Positions 28,660 through 37,436 of a stretch of 47,874 nucleotides of DNA are shown here, piece by piece. Source of the DNA: an uncultured Oligella sp. GTDB lineage: Bacteria; Pseudomonadota; Gammaproteobacteria; Burkholderiales; Burkholderiaceae_B. The first letter of the stretch is position 1; every line of letters begins with the position of its first letter. Both the position numbers and the translations under genes were made by a program. Under the pieces are notes generated by a model. That model worked only from the letters and a program-made list of their open reading frames with translations, ran no database searches and had not been told where the DNA came from. The stretch is from contig CANROD010000012.1 of the NCBI GenBank assembly GCA_947632105.1, positions 1 to 47,874 of the forward strand. The letters are read 5' to 3'.

Positions 28660-29466
28660 ATGAAATCAACAGAATCAAATACGCCTGCTATGCCTGACGT
28701 TCAGGGTAGCGTGGATGAGCGTAGTGTCCAAATCGATCGGGTTGGCGTACGTCAAGTTAAGCACCCATTGGTTGTCAAAAACGGTCAAGGCGCAATGTTA
28801 GGCACAGTAGGGGTATGGGATACCGCTGTGCTATTGCCTGCTTCTGAAAAAGGCACCCATATGTCCCGTTTTATGGGGTTAATAGATGAGTATCATGCTA
28901 AGGGTATGGATGCTCAACTATTTAAAGAAATGGCAACAGTCATGCTGCCATTGTTAAATGCGGATGAGGGTGAGATTCGTGTAACTTTCCCGTATTTCAT
29001 CACTAAAAAAGCGCCGGTCAGTGGTGTCAGTAGTATGATGGATTATGAGGTAACATGGACCGCTTTAGCTGACACTGAAAAGGGTGTGCGTTTTATAACA
29101 GAGGTAGTAGTTCCGGTAATGAGCCTTTGCCCTTGCTCTAAGGCCATTTCTGAGTACGGTGCTCATAATCAGCGTTCGCACGTTACGGTGACCTTAGAGT
29201 CTACTGAGGACTATGTACTTGATGACTTTATTAAAGCCATCGAAGAGCAGGGTTCTAGTCAACTATGGGCTTTACTGAAGCGCCCTGATGAAAAGTTTGT
29301 TACAGAGTCTTCATATGATAATCCTAAGTTTGTTGAGGATTTGATTCGTGACGTAGCGCTTCGCGTAAAGCAATGGCCAGGCTTAGTGGCTTATCGTGTT
29401 GAGGTTGAAAACTTCGAATCGATTCATAATCACTCTGCATATGCAGTTCTAGAAGGCAAGGCCTAA
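28660..29466 (+). CDS. folE2: GTP cyclohydrolase FolE2 (type IB)
   Basis: Zinc- or manganese-dependent GTP cyclohydrolase making dihydroneopterin triphosphate for folate and queuosine. The ATG at 28660 has TAGGA before it; an upstream TTG at 28645 is rejected. The 268-aa protein has the FolE2 motifs KGTHMSRF and CPCSKAISEYGAHNQRS, with the metal-binding Cys near residue 157. It follows dxs by 45 bases and ends with a strong terminator, so it is probably the last gene of the xseB unit. Confidence 0.93.
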   Translation: MKSTESNTPAMPDVQGSVDERSVQIDRVGVRQVKHPLVVKNGQGAMLGTVGVWDTAVLLPASEKGTHMSRFMGLIDEYHAKGMDAQLFKEMATVMLPLLNADEGEIRVTFPYFITKKAPVSGVSSMMDYEVTWTALADTEKGVRFITEVVVPVMSLCPCSKAISEYGAHNQRSHVTVTLESTEDYVLDDFIKAIEEQGSSQLWALLKRPDEKFVTESSYDNPKFVEDLIRDVALRVKQWPGLVAYRVEVENFESIHNHSAYAVLEGKA

Positions 29467-29489
29467 GAGTTGTCGGGCATTAATGCCAC

Positions 29490-29528
29490 AAAAATCAAGC
29501 GTTTATAGATATAATCGCTTGATTTTTT
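29490..29528 (+). terminator. Terminator behind folE2
   Basis: AAAATCAAGCG (29491-29501) pairs with CGCTTGATTTT (29516-29526), loop of 14, followed by TT. The right arm also contains the -35 box of the rpsF promoter. Confidence 0.85.
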
Positions 29529-29547
29529 CGCTCTGTTTATATATAAT
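29519..29547 (+). promoter_or_regulatory. Candidate promoter of the rpsF operon
   Basis: TTGATT (29519-29524) and TATAAT (29542-29547) are 17 bases apart. The -35 lies inside the folE2 terminator. Transcription would start near 29554, leaving a leader of about 130 bases before rpsF. Confidence 0.65.
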
Positions 29548-29629
29548 TATCGGTTTCTTGCTCGATCTTTAGCGCTTGTGGTCTCTAAATTTAATATTAA
29601 AACTACATGGGCAGAGGCGGGCTTTTTAT

Positions 29630-29663
29630 GTAAGGCTTTGTTTTAGCATATATGGAGCCTTAC
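29630..29663 (+). promoter_or_regulatory. Leader hairpin before rpsF, possible S6:S18 autoregulatory site
   Basis: GTAAGGCT (29630-29637) pairs perfectly with AGCCTTAC (29656-29663) around an 18-base loop, ending 10 bases before the AGGAG of rpsF. Leaders of rpsF operons in many bacteria bind the S6:S18 complex. The published motif contains a CCG element that I do not see here, so this is only a candidate. Confidence 0.45.
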
Positions 29664-29684
29664 TAAATATCCATAGGAGTTAAT

Positions 29685-30101
29685 ATGCGTCACTATGAAG
29701 TAGTGTTTATCGTGCATCCTGATCAAAGCGAGCAGGTGCCGGCCATGGTCGAGCGTTATCAGTCCATGATTGCCGAAAAGGGTGGTAAAATTCACCGTCT
29801 AGAGGACTGGGGTCGTCGTCAACTAGCTTATCCAATTCAAAAGTTAGTTAAGGCACATTATATTTGCATGAATATCGAGTGCGGCCAAGATATTTTAGAT
29901 GAGTTAGAGCATTCTTTCCGTTATAACGATGCAATTCTTCGCAATCTAATCATCAAAACTAAGCGTGCTGTTACTGAGCCATCTATTATGATGAAGTCAG
30001 TTGAGCGTGATGAGGCTCGTAAAGTAGCTTCTGTAGATGACAGTAATGAATCATCTGTCGAAGTTGAAAGCGAAGTTGAAGAGGGCGTAGCAGAGGAGTA
30101 A
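29685..30101 (+). CDS. rpsF: 30S ribosomal protein S6
   Basis: S6 (138 aa) binds S18 in the platform of the small subunit. [18 protein letters not shown], the [10 protein letters not shown] segment and the [11 protein letters not shown] stretch are typical. The acidic C-terminal tail (residues ~118-138, Glu/Val/Ser-rich) resembles that of proteins modified by RimK in E. coli, but it ends in EEGVAEE here. TAGGAG lies 6 bases before the ATG. First gene of rpsF-priB-rpsR-rplI. Confidence 0.96.
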   Translation: MRHYEVVFIVHPDQSEQVPAMVERYQSMIAEKGGKIHRLEDWGRRQLAYPIQKLVKAHYICMNIECGQDILDELEHSFRYNDAILRNLIIKTKRAVTEPSIMMKSVERDEARKVASVDDSNESSVEVESEVEEGVAEE

Positions 30102-30156
30102 TTCCTTAGCTAGTTGGTTTGTATTTTGACATTTTTTATATAATAAAAGCCGCTTG

Positions 30157-30450
30157 ATGAATAAAGTTCAATTAAGGGTTACCTTGAGTGAAATTCATGC
30201 GCTGAGATATACACCAGCTGGTGTTAGTGTGTTAGATCTTGTTTTAGCACACCAATCAGAGGTTGTAGAAGCAGGACATCCACGACAACTTGATTTTGAG
30301 TTGGAAGCAAGAGCGGTTGGTGAAGTAGCTGAGGCTCTAAGCTTGGTTGAGTTAGGTAGCTATTTAGAGATTGAGGGCTTCTTAACTACGACTCGCAAAA
30401 ATACTCGCAGAGTATTGCTTCATATTCAAGCTTTTATAAAAACAAAATAG
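30157..30450 (+). CDS. priB: Primosomal replication protein N
   Basis: Single-strand DNA-binding OB-fold protein (97 aa) of the replication-restart primosome. The ATG at 30157 is taken; the in-frame TTG at 30154 only adds one residue. [20 protein letters not shown] and the C-terminal RRVLLHIQ stretch match PriB. Location between rpsF and rpsR is the standard betaproteobacterial and enteric order. The ribosome site is weak. Confidence 0.9.
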   Translation: MNKVQLRVTLSEIHALRYTPAGVSVLDLVLAHQSEVVEAGHPRQLDFELEARAVGEVAEALSLVELGSYLEIEGFLTTTRKNTRRVLLHIQAFIKTK

Positions 30451-30518
30451 CAAGCCAATCATCGTTTGATTTTAAAGAATTTAGGGAATCATTTCCCACC
30501 AATATTAAAGGTATTATC

Positions 30519-30794
30519 ATGGCACAAGGAAGAAGAGGAAAGGAAAGAAAAAGTCGTTTCCCACAACAAAATCCATTATTTAAGCGTCGCAGATTCTGCC
30601 GTTTCACGGTAGCTGATGTTGAAGAGATTGATTATAAAGATATCGATACTCTACGCGATTTTATTACTGAGACTGGTAAGGTTATCCCAGCTCGTTTAAC
30701 AGGTACTAAGGCTCACTACCAGCGTCAGTTGGATACTGCGATCAAGCGTGCTCGCTTTTTAGCTTTGTTACCATTTACTGACAGTCATAAATAA
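30519..30794 (+). CDS. rpsR: 30S ribosomal protein S18
   Basis: S18 (91 aa), partner of S6. [19 protein letters not shown] is close to the family form, followed by [18 protein letters not shown] and the basic C-terminus [19 protein letters not shown] basic N-terminal extension of about 20 residues ([10 protein letters not shown]) precedes the core. Spacing to priB is 68 bases and to rplI 15. Confidence 0.96.
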   Translation: MAQGRRGKERKSRFPQQNPLFKRRRFCRFTVADVEEIDYKDIDTLRDFITETGKVIPARLTGTKAHYQRQLDTAIKRARFLALLPFTDSHK

Positions 30795-30809
30795 TCAGGG
30801 GTGGCTAAC

Positions 30810-31262
30810 ATGCAAGTTATTTTATTAGAAACAATCGGTAAATTAGGTCAGTTAGGCGATGTCGTTCGTGTACGTAACGGTTTTGCTCGTAACTACTTGA
30901 TCCCTCAAGGTAAAGCTCAACGTGCTACTGACGCTGCTATTCAAGAGTTTGAAGCTCGTCGCGCAGAGTTAGAAAAAGCTCAAACAGAGCGTTTGGCTGC
31001 TGCTGCAGCGCTAGCGACTAAGCTTGCTGATTATAAACTAGAAATTTCTCAAAAAGCGGGTGTTGATGGTCGTTTATTTGGTTCAGTAACCAATATCGAT
31101 ATCGCTCGTTTATTGCAGGAAGCTGGTTTTGATGTAGAAAGAAGTCAAGTACGTATGCCAGAAGGTGCTTTAAAGGCAGTTGGCGAGTATTCGGTTTCAT
31201 TGCATTTGTACGCAGACGTTGCTACCGATATCGTTGTTAATGTAGTTGGTGAAATGGCCTAA
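30810..31262 (+). CDS. rplI: 50S ribosomal protein L9
   Basis: L9 (150 aa) of the large subunit. The ATG at 30810 gives the standard MQVILLE start and has AGGGGTGG just before it; a GTG at 30801 is inside that site. [18 protein letters not shown] is the N-terminal domain signature, a long helix follows (about 42-75), and [13 protein letters not shown] opens the C-terminal domain. A terminator follows. Confidence 0.96.
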   Translation: MQVILLETIGKLGQLGDVVRVRNGFARNYLIPQGKAQRATDAAIQEFEARRAELEKAQTERLAAAAALATKLADYKLEISQKAGVDGRLFGSVTNIDIARLLQEAGFDVERSQVRMPEGALKAVGEYSVSLHLYADVATDIVVNVVGEMA

Positions 31263-31300
31263 ATCTTAATCTAATTTAGGATTTAAGTAGTCTGCAGAAG

Positions 31301-31343
31301 AATAGCAGTAGCGATATAGTCGTTACTGCTATTTTGTTTTTTA
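31301..31343 (+). terminator. Terminator of the rpsF-rplI operon
   Basis: AATAGCAGTAGCG (31301-31313) pairs with CGTTACTGCTATT (31321-31333) with one G-T pair and a 7-base loop, followed by TTGTTTTTT. Confidence 0.88.
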
Positions 31344-31369
31344 TTCACTGAATTTTTGCTCATTTAACT

Positions 31370-32935
31370 ATGCCAAACAAAGATGATAATCCTTTTGTAG
31401 AGATTACTGATGATCTGGAAGAAGGTCACGATCTTCACTTTAACGATGATTCTTTTCCTGATATTCCTTTTTCGGATGTCTCAGATGAGGCTTTTGTGGA
31501 GTCATCACCTCATGAAGGAGAGATAGGTACTGACTTAGTCAACTTAGGTTCTCAAGCACCACAAGAGTTGGATAACTTACGTTTACCACCGCACTCAATT
31601 GAAGCTGAACAGTCGGTTTTAGGTGGCTTGTTGCTTAACAATTTAGCGAATGAGCAGGTTGGTGATGTGCTTGGTGAGGATGATTTCTATCGTCATCATC
31701 ACCGTGTTATTTGGCGTCATATTCAAAACTTGATCAGCATGGATCGTCCAGCTGACGTATTGACGGTTTATGATGCATTGAAGTTAGAGGGTAGTGATAA
31801 GGATGTAGGTGGTTTAGTCTATCTCAATTCGCTGGCGCAAAATACTCCCTCGGTTTCTAACATTCGTACCTATGCTGAAATTGTCAGAGAACGAGCAATT
31901 CTACGGCGTTTATTGACGGCGTCCGATGAGATAGGTACAACAGCGTTAAATCCTCAGGGGCGCTCAGCGCGTGAGATTTTAGATGAGTCTGAGGCTAAAA
32001 TTTATCGTATTTCTGAGGATAGCACTAAGAAAAGTGCTGATTTTGTAGCGATCAGTGACGCGATGCTCGAGGTGATTAATAATCTTACAGAGTTATCTCA
32101 GCGTGGATCTGATTCTGAGATTACTGGTACAGCAACGGGCTTCATTGATTTAGATGCTAAAACGGCTGGTTTGCATGGTGGCGACCTAACGATTGTGGCG
32201 GGGCGGCCAGCTATGGGTAAGACCTCTTTTTCCATGAATATTGTTGAGCACGTAGCACTTGAGGAGAAAAAACCCGTGCTTGTTTTCTCCATGGAGATGG
32301 GGGCAGCGCAGCTTGCTCATCGTATGTTAGGCTCGGTTGGTAAGATTGATCAACAGCGTATGCGTAAGGGAACGTTAAATAACGAGGATTGGGTTAAAGT
32401 TACACGTGCTGTAGATCGTTTACAACATGCGCATATTTTTATTGATGAAACGCCAGGCCTCAATCCTATTGATTTACGCGCTCGTGCACGTCGGCTAAGT
32501 CGTAAGCACGGCGGGTTAGGCTTAATCGTGGTTGACTATTTACAGTTAATGTCGGGTAGTGGTCTGAGCCGTAGTGATAACCGAGCCAGTGAAATTTCAG
32601 AGATTAGCCGTTCATTAAAAAGCTTGGCACGAGAACTAAACTGTCCGGTGATTGCGCTTTCACAGCTTAACCGAAGTCTGGAAAATAGACCTAATAAGCG
32701 TCCAATCATGTCAGACTTGCGAGAGTCCGGTGCGATTGAGCAGGATGCCGACGTCATTATCTTTATTTATAGGGATGAGGTCTATAACGAAAATTCTCCC
32801 GATAAGGGGGTTGCTGAAATTATCATAGGTAAACAGCGTAATGGTCCGATTGGTACAGTACGCTTGACTTTCGTTGGTGAGCATACGAAGTTTATGAACT
32901 ACACAGGTGCTAGCCCTGCGTTTATAGGTGAGTAA
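31370..32935 (+). CDS. dnaB: Replicative DNA helicase
   Basis: Hexameric 5'-3' helicase of the replisome (521 aa). The conserved part starts near residue 76 with LPPHSIEAEQSVLGG; before it lies an acidic extension (residues ~5-65, rich in Asp and Glu) longer than the E. coli N-terminus. Walker A is GRPAMGKTS (about 278-286), Walker B IVVDYLQLM, and SDLRESGAIEQDAD is the usual C-terminal motif. No intein is present. No ribosome site is visible before the ATG at 31370, so a later start is conceivable, although the next Met lies inside the helicase domain. Confidence 0.96.
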   Translation: MPNKDDNPFVEITDDLEEGHDLHFNDDSFPDIPFSDVSDEAFVESSPHEGEIGTDLVNLGSQAPQELDNLRLPPHSIEAEQSVLGGLLLNNLANEQVGDVLGEDDFYRHHHRVIWRHIQNLISMDRPADVLTVYDALKLEGSDKDVGGLVYLNSLAQNTPSVSNIRTYAEIVRERAILRRLLTASDEIGTTALNPQGRSAREILDESEAKIYRISEDSTKKSADFVAISDAMLEVINNLTELSQRGSDSEITGTATGFIDLDAKTAGLHGGDLTIVAGRPAMGKTSFSMNIVEHVALEEKKPVLVFSMEMGAAQLAHRMLGSVGKIDQQRMRKGTLNNEDWVKVTRAVDRLQHAHIFIDETPGLNPIDLRARARRLSRKHGGLGLIVVDYLQLMSGSGLSRSDNRASEISEISRSLKSLARELNCPVIALSQLNRSLENRPNKRPIMSDLRESGAIEQDADVIIFIYRDEVYNENSPDKGVAEIIIGKQRNGPIGTVRLTFVGEHTKFMNYTGASPAFIGE

Positions 32936-33006
32936 GTAGTAGTCATACTATCTAGTATTAAATGGCCTTAAACTATAGAATTAAGAGTTCTCAATAAGGA
33001 GGGCTT

Positions 33007-34101
33007 ATGGGCCAAAAAGTTGATATTAAAAATGTGATAAAAATGGCTGGTGCTTTTGCAGCCTATTTGATCGGCTCAGGCTTTGCGACCGGCCAAGAAA
33101 TTTTGCAGTTCTTTGCCTCCTTTGGCATTGATGGTTTATGGGGCATTCTTATCATTGCCCTTTTGTTTTCTTCTTTTGGTTTTGTCGTAATGAGAAAGGG
33201 GCATGAGTTGCAATTATTGCAACCCACTCAAATTTTTTATTACTATACTGGTCCTATTATTGGACGATTAATTGAGATATTTACCTTAGTTTTTATATTC
33301 GGAATAGTGGTTATCATGATTTCCGGCTCGGGTGCTTTAACAGAAGAATACTTTAAACTTCCCTCATGGCTTGGTTTTATAGGTATGGGTATTTTATGTA
33401 TGATTACCGTTTTGTTAGGATTGAATCGCTTGGTAGATATCATTGGAGCTATTGGTCCGGTGATAGTTGTTTTTACTGTAGTGATTGGTGCATGGATATT
33501 TTTACGTGATTTTACTATGTTGGGAGAGCAACCAATTTATGATGTCTTGCCCGATAAAGTATATGAAATACAACCGGGTCCTAACGCAATCATTTCGGGT
33601 GTTTTGTACTTTAGTTACAATATTCTTGCTGGTGCTATTTTCTATACGCAATTAGGCAAAGAGGCTAATTCAGCTAAGGAGGCGAGTCTGGCAGGGATTT
33701 TAGGCGGTCTGGCTCTGGCTGTAGCAGTACTGTTTATGGTAATTGGTATGCTTAGCAATTATGAGTTAGTCATAGGAGCGCAGGTGCCGAATCTTTTATT
33801 AGGCAATACCATTAGTCCTGTGATTGCATTTTTATTTGCTGTGGTTATTATGTTAGGCGTTTACTCAACAGCAGCACCGATGTATTGGTTAGTTAAAAAT
33901 GAGCTTGTGCGCTTTTTGCCAAACTCTATTGATAAGCTAGTAACTATTGTCTTGGGTGTGTTGTTTATGATGGGTGGCTCTCTACCTTTTGGCACATTGA
34001 TTGGGACGATTTATCCATTTGCTGGTTATATAGGGACTGTGCTGGTTTTAGCTATTGTACTGAAAACAGCTTACAACAAAGCAACGACAGGCCGTCTTTA
34101 A
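33007..34101 (+). CDS. YkvI-like multi-pass membrane protein
   Basis: A 364-aa membrane protein with about ten hydrophobic helices. The start IKMAGAFAAYLIGSGFATGQEILQFF, with an unwound-helix-like GSGFATG, is typical of the YkvI/COG3949 group, distantly related to amino-acid permeases. The transported compound is unknown. TAAGGAGG lies 6 bases before the ATG. It is a single gene, 71 bases behind dnaB and closed by its own terminator. Confidence 0.8.
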   Translation: MGQKVDIKNVIKMAGAFAAYLIGSGFATGQEILQFFASFGIDGLWGILIIALLFSSFGFVVMRKGHELQLLQPTQIFYYYTGPIIGRLIEIFTLVFIFGIVVIMISGSGALTEEYFKLPSWLGFIGMGILCMITVLLGLNRLVDIIGAIGPVIVVFTVVIGAWIFLRDFTMLGEQPIYDVLPDKVYEIQPGPNAIISGVLYFSYNILAGAIFYTQLGKEANSAKEASLAGILGGLALAVAVLFMVIGMLSNYELVIGAQVPNLLLGNTISPVIAFLFAVVIMLGVYSTAAPMYWLVKNELVRFLPNSIDKLVTIVLGVLFMMGGSLPFGTLIGTIYPFAGYIGTVLVLAIVLKTAYNKATTGRL

Positions 34102-34132
34102 TGAGCAGTTATTGTAAATAGTTGAATTAAGT

Positions 34133-34172
34133 AAAAGCCAGTAGTTACTAAGAACAAACTACTGGCTTTTTT
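34133..34172. terminator. Bidirectional terminator
   Basis: A perfect 14-bp stem, 34133-34146 with 34157-34170, with a 10-base loop and flanking A and T runs. It lies between the convergent YkvI-like and DauA-like genes. Confidence 0.92.
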
Positions 34173-34176
34173 GTTT

Positions 34177-35319
34177 TTATTTTCTAAAACGGGCTGGGCT
34201 AATTATCCTAGGGTTTACGCCTTCTTTTTTCAAGGTATCGCTTAGCGTTTTATTGAGGATTAGGCAAGCAGCTAGTTCAGATACGCCAGGAGCTGATTGT
34301 ATGCCGTAACCGCCTTGACCTGCTAGCCAAAAAAAGCCTTTGGCTTGTGGCTCCTCGCCTATGACTAGATCCTTGTCAGGAGAAAATGTACGTAATCCAG
34401 CCCAGGTATGATTAGGACGGGGGATTGTTAGGGTAGTGTTTTCTTCAATATGATAAATACCGCTAGCTATGTCTAACTCCTCAGCAACCACATCATGAGG
34501 TATAGTTGGATCTGCATTAGCAGGAGAGCCTAAAAGCTGGCCGGCATCAGGTTTGACATAGTAGTTTTCCATTATTCCTACGACTAAAACCAAATCTTTG
34601 ATGGCAAGATCAGCAGGAGGGTCAAATGTAAAGGCACTACGTCGATATGGCACAAAACCAATCGGATCAATGCCGCTACGTTCAGCGATAACGTCAGCCC
34701 AAGCGCCAGCTGCATTAACTAAGGTCTGGGCTTGTATAGCATCACCTTGGCTAGTTTGAATGTGCCACAGTCCATTAATTTTTTTAGCTGACTCTAATGA
34801 GGTGGATGGGCGAAGTTCTGCTCCGTGAGCGCGAGCGCCTCTTAAAAAACTCAAAAGTAGTGCGTTAACATCTATATCCTCTGCGTGCTCCTCATAGATT
34901 GCGCCTGCAACTCTTTCTGGTCTCATAATAGGGGCTAAGCTCATGACTTTATCCCTATCAATAAGCTGGACATTGTCGGGAGAGTTGTTGCGCATCTCAT
35001 CGTACAGAGCATGCATCTGTTGAGTTTCATCTGGGGCTGCTACATAGATACAGCCACGTGGCGTTACAAGAGGGGTATCTGAAAAAGAATTTGTTATTGC
35101 GTTGTCAAAAAACTTTCGACTAGCTCGGGTTAGAGCACGAATTTGCTCGGTGCCATACGTCTCCATATACATGGCTGCGGAGCGACCAGTAGTGTGATAG
35201 GCAGGCTGTGATTCTTGCTCTAAAATTAAAACAGAACAGTGAGGCGCAATACGATAAGCTACAGAAATACCTGCCATACCACCACCGATAATAACTACGT
35301 CATATACTTTATTATTCAT
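34177..35319 (-). CDS. FAD-dependent D-amino-acid dehydrogenase, DauA-like
   Basis: Flavoprotein of the DAO family (380 aa) that most resembles D-arginine dehydrogenase (DauA), which oxidises D-arginine and other D-amino acids to 2-ketoacids without O2. The FAD motif IIGGGMAG lies near residue 10, then YHTTGRSAAMYMETYGT, LLGSPANADPT, HTWAGLRTF and GQGGYGIQ, each close to the DauA sequence as I recall it. The ATG at 35319 is preferred over a GTG at 35331 because AGGTGG lies 8 bases before it. No dauB or dauR neighbour is present, so the substrate is inferred from similarity only. Confidence 0.8.
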   Translation of the reverse strand: MNNKVYDVVIIGGGMAGISVAYRIAPHCSVLILEQESQPAYHTTGRSAAMYMETYGTEQIRALTRASRKFFDNAITNSFSDTPLVTPRGCIYVAAPDETQQMHALYDEMRNNSPDNVQLIDRDKVMSLAPIMRPERVAGAIYEEHAEDIDVNALLLSFLRGARAHGAELRPSTSLESAKKINGLWHIQTSQGDAIQAQTLVNAAGAWADVIAERSGIDPIGFVPYRRSAFTFDPPADLAIKDLVLVVGIMENYYVKPDAGQLLGSPANADPTIPHDVVAEELDIASGIYHIEENTTLTIPRPNHTWAGLRTFSPDKDLVIGEEPQAKGFFWLAGQGGYGIQSAPGVSELAACLILNKTLSDTLKKEGVNPRIISPARFRK

Positions 35320-35430
35320 AGATAGAGCCACCTAAATTAATGATGTTTATATAACGTAAGTATAACGTAGCGGGATTGGGTTAATTTTGAAAGATTGTGA
35401 CAACAGCTCCATAGCGCTTTACTTAAGCAA

Positions 35431-36753
35431 CTATTGAACTCGCGGTATCTCCTTCCAACGCGTCGTATAAGCAGGGGATAGGTAGCGCCGCTGCATAGTC
35501 CATTGATTATCTTTACGGAGACCTTGGCTGGCAAAGCGTATGCAGTCTGGCTGCCGTAGATTTAGCTGATCAATGGTCTGCATTAAATAGAGATCACGCA
35601 TATTTTGTATATTATCGTCAAAAAGCTGTGGCTGATAGATGTGTGCGCTATATAAGTCGTTCAGCATCACTCCAGCTTTGCTGTAGTGATAGCCGTTACG
35701 CCAGATCTCTTTGAGTAAGCGTAGAGCAGAAGCAGTAAGGGTACGGGTATCGTTTGTCGGTAGCTGTAAATGGCTCGATGCACTATTGTAGTAATAGCGC
35801 TCATCATGCTTGTAGCGATTAGTCTGTATAAAGAGACTTAGGTGTTTGCTTTGCAGATCTTGTTGTCTAAGCTTAGAAGCTGCTAGGGCTGTGTATTCAC
35901 TAACGGCTTGCTCCATTTCGCTTAAGAGTTTGATGCTACGATGAAAGGTACGACTGCTTAGGATTTGTTTTTTAAGCTGTACATCCTCAAGCTCAAGACA
36001 AGGATCACCATTAAGCTCGCGGACTGTACGTTCTAAAACAACAGAAAATTGCTGACGAGCATGTTCAGGAGCTAGACGAGATAGATCCCAAGCTGTTTTA
36101 ATACCCGAACTCTGTAGTGGTTCAGATAGACGTGTACCGATACCCCAGATATCCTCAATGGGTGTGATTTTTAGGAGCCTTTCACGTCGTTGTGGCTCTA
36201 ATAAAACCACCACACCACCACTGGCTGGATACTTTTTAGAGGCATGATTAGCGAGCTTTGCGAGAGTTTTGCTAGGGGCAATGCCCACGCCTATTTGAAT
36301 ACCCACCCACTTGTCTATGCGCTCTCGAATCAGATGTCCGTAGCGTTGTAAGTCCTCAATGTTGCGTAGTTCTGAAATAGCAGAGAGTTCTAAAAAGGCC
36401 TCGTCGATAGAGTAGACCTCAATGTTGGGAGCCATTTGAGCGAGGATGGACATAACTCGTTGACTTATGTCGGCATATAGGGCGTAGTTTGAAGAAAAAA
36501 AAGAGATTTGATGCTGCTTGATTAAAGACTTTATCTTGAAAAAAGGGATAGCAATCGGGATGCCGATCTCTTTAGCTTCTTTAGAGCGTGCGACGACACA
36601 ACCATCATTATTTGATAAAACAATGACAGGACGGCAACGTAAATCAGGGCGAAACAGCTTTTCACAACTAGCATAGAAGTTATTGCAGTCAACTAAAGCA
36701 AAAATCTTGTCTGCCGAGTTAGGTGAGGCTGTGGCGTAGGGGGTGTAAGACAT
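35431..36753 (-). CDS. umuC: DNA polymerase V catalytic subunit UmuC
   Basis: Y-family lesion-bypass polymerase (440 aa). FALVDCNNFYASCEK starts the core near residue 18, then SNNDGCVVARS and the catalytic YSIDEAFLEL. A little-finger domain and C-terminal region complete it. The start at 36753, overlapping umuD by 35 bases, has GGAG 10 bases before it. No Met occurs between it and the core. The C-terminal beta-clamp-binding region was not pinned down. Confidence 0.92.
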   Translation of the reverse strand: MSYTPYATASPNSADKIFALVDCNNFYASCEKLFRPDLRCRPVIVLSNNDGCVVARSKEAKEIGIPIAIPFFKIKSLIKQHQISFFSSNYALYADISQRVMSILAQMAPNIEVYSIDEAFLELSAISELRNIEDLQRYGHLIRERIDKWVGIQIGVGIAPSKTLAKLANHASKKYPASGGVVVLLEPQRRERLLKITPIEDIWGIGTRLSEPLQSSGIKTAWDLSRLAPEHARQQFSVVLERTVRELNGDPCLELEDVQLKKQILSSRTFHRSIKLLSEMEQAVSEYTALAASKLRQQDLQSKHLSLFIQTNRYKHDERYYYNSASSHLQLPTNDTRTLTASALRLLKEIWRNGYHYSKAGVMLNDLYSAHIYQPQLFDDNIQNMRDLYLMQTIDQLNLRQPDCIRFASQGLRKDNQWTMQRRYLSPAYTTRWKEIPRVQ

Positions 36754-37171
36754 AAGTAACTACTCCAAAAATTTCTAAAGCATTTTCGTCATTTAACATA
36801 ATCGGTCGATAAGTCGCATTGCGAGGAAAGAGCCCAGGATGAGGGCGCAGACGTAGCTCTTTAACGGTAAGCTCGCCATATAACGAAGCAATGACAATAT
36901 CGCCATGAGTTGCTGTCAGGGCGCGATTAACAACCAAAATATCACCACTGTGAATGCCAACCTCAATCATCGAGTCACCTTCACAGCGTACAAAGTAAGT
37001 TGCTGCGGGATGGGTGATGCAGAGCTCGTTAAGATCTAGGCTTTGTTCAATATAGTCTTGGGCAGGAGAGGGGAAGCCAGCTGGGACATGCTCTAAAAAT
37101 AGCGGTAATGGCTTGGTTGTGGTGTCTAATTGTTCAGAACTTAGACTCTCTCCTAGTAAGCTAACTTTCAT
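36719..37171 (-). CDS. umuD: UmuD-type SOS mutagenesis protein (self-cleaving)
   Basis: Partner of UmuC (150 aa, ATG at 37171), processed by RecA-stimulated self-cleavage to UmuD'. The catalytic pair is Ser67 (EGDSM) and Lys104 (LTVKEL). The expected cut is at A31-G32 in VPAGFPSPA, an Ala-Gly bond as in LexA rather than the Cys-Gly of E. coli UmuD. The rest follows the UmuD pattern closely. A perfect LexA box lies 41 bases before the start codon. Confidence 0.93.
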   Translation of the reverse strand: MKVSLLGESLSSEQLDTTTKPLPLFLEHVPAGFPSPAQDYIEQSLDLNELCITHPAATYFVRCEGDSMIEVGIHSGDILVVNRALTATHGDIVIASLYGELTVKELRLRPHPGLFPRNATYRPIMLNDENALEIFGVVTYVLHPLRHSLT

Positions 37172-37212
37172 CAAAAATCACTTTTTAAAGAATAGGCATA
37201 AATAATAAATAG

Positions 37213-37228
37213 CTGTATAAATATACAG
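37213..37228. promoter_or_regulatory. LexA (SOS) box upstream of umuDC
   Basis: CTGTATAAATATACAG matches the CTGT-N8-ACAG consensus and is a near-perfect palindrome. It lies 41 bases before umuD on the minus strand, in the 265-base gap shared with the divergent alcohol dehydrogenase gene (208 bases away). Confidence 0.9.
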
Positions 37229-37436
37229 CATAAGTGTGTGTTATGGCAATCGGTTTTTAAAGGTTTTTAGAGAAGTTGATATCTTGTAAGTTTAAACTAT
37301 ATTAGCTATTGCTTTATTAATGACTATTCAGCTAACATGATTTTTGGGTTGGAAGTTTTTCTAACTTTTTGTTTTTAGCTGATATTTTGCAGTTCAATTA
37401 TCAATCTCTTAATCTACTGATATAGGAGTAGATCTC

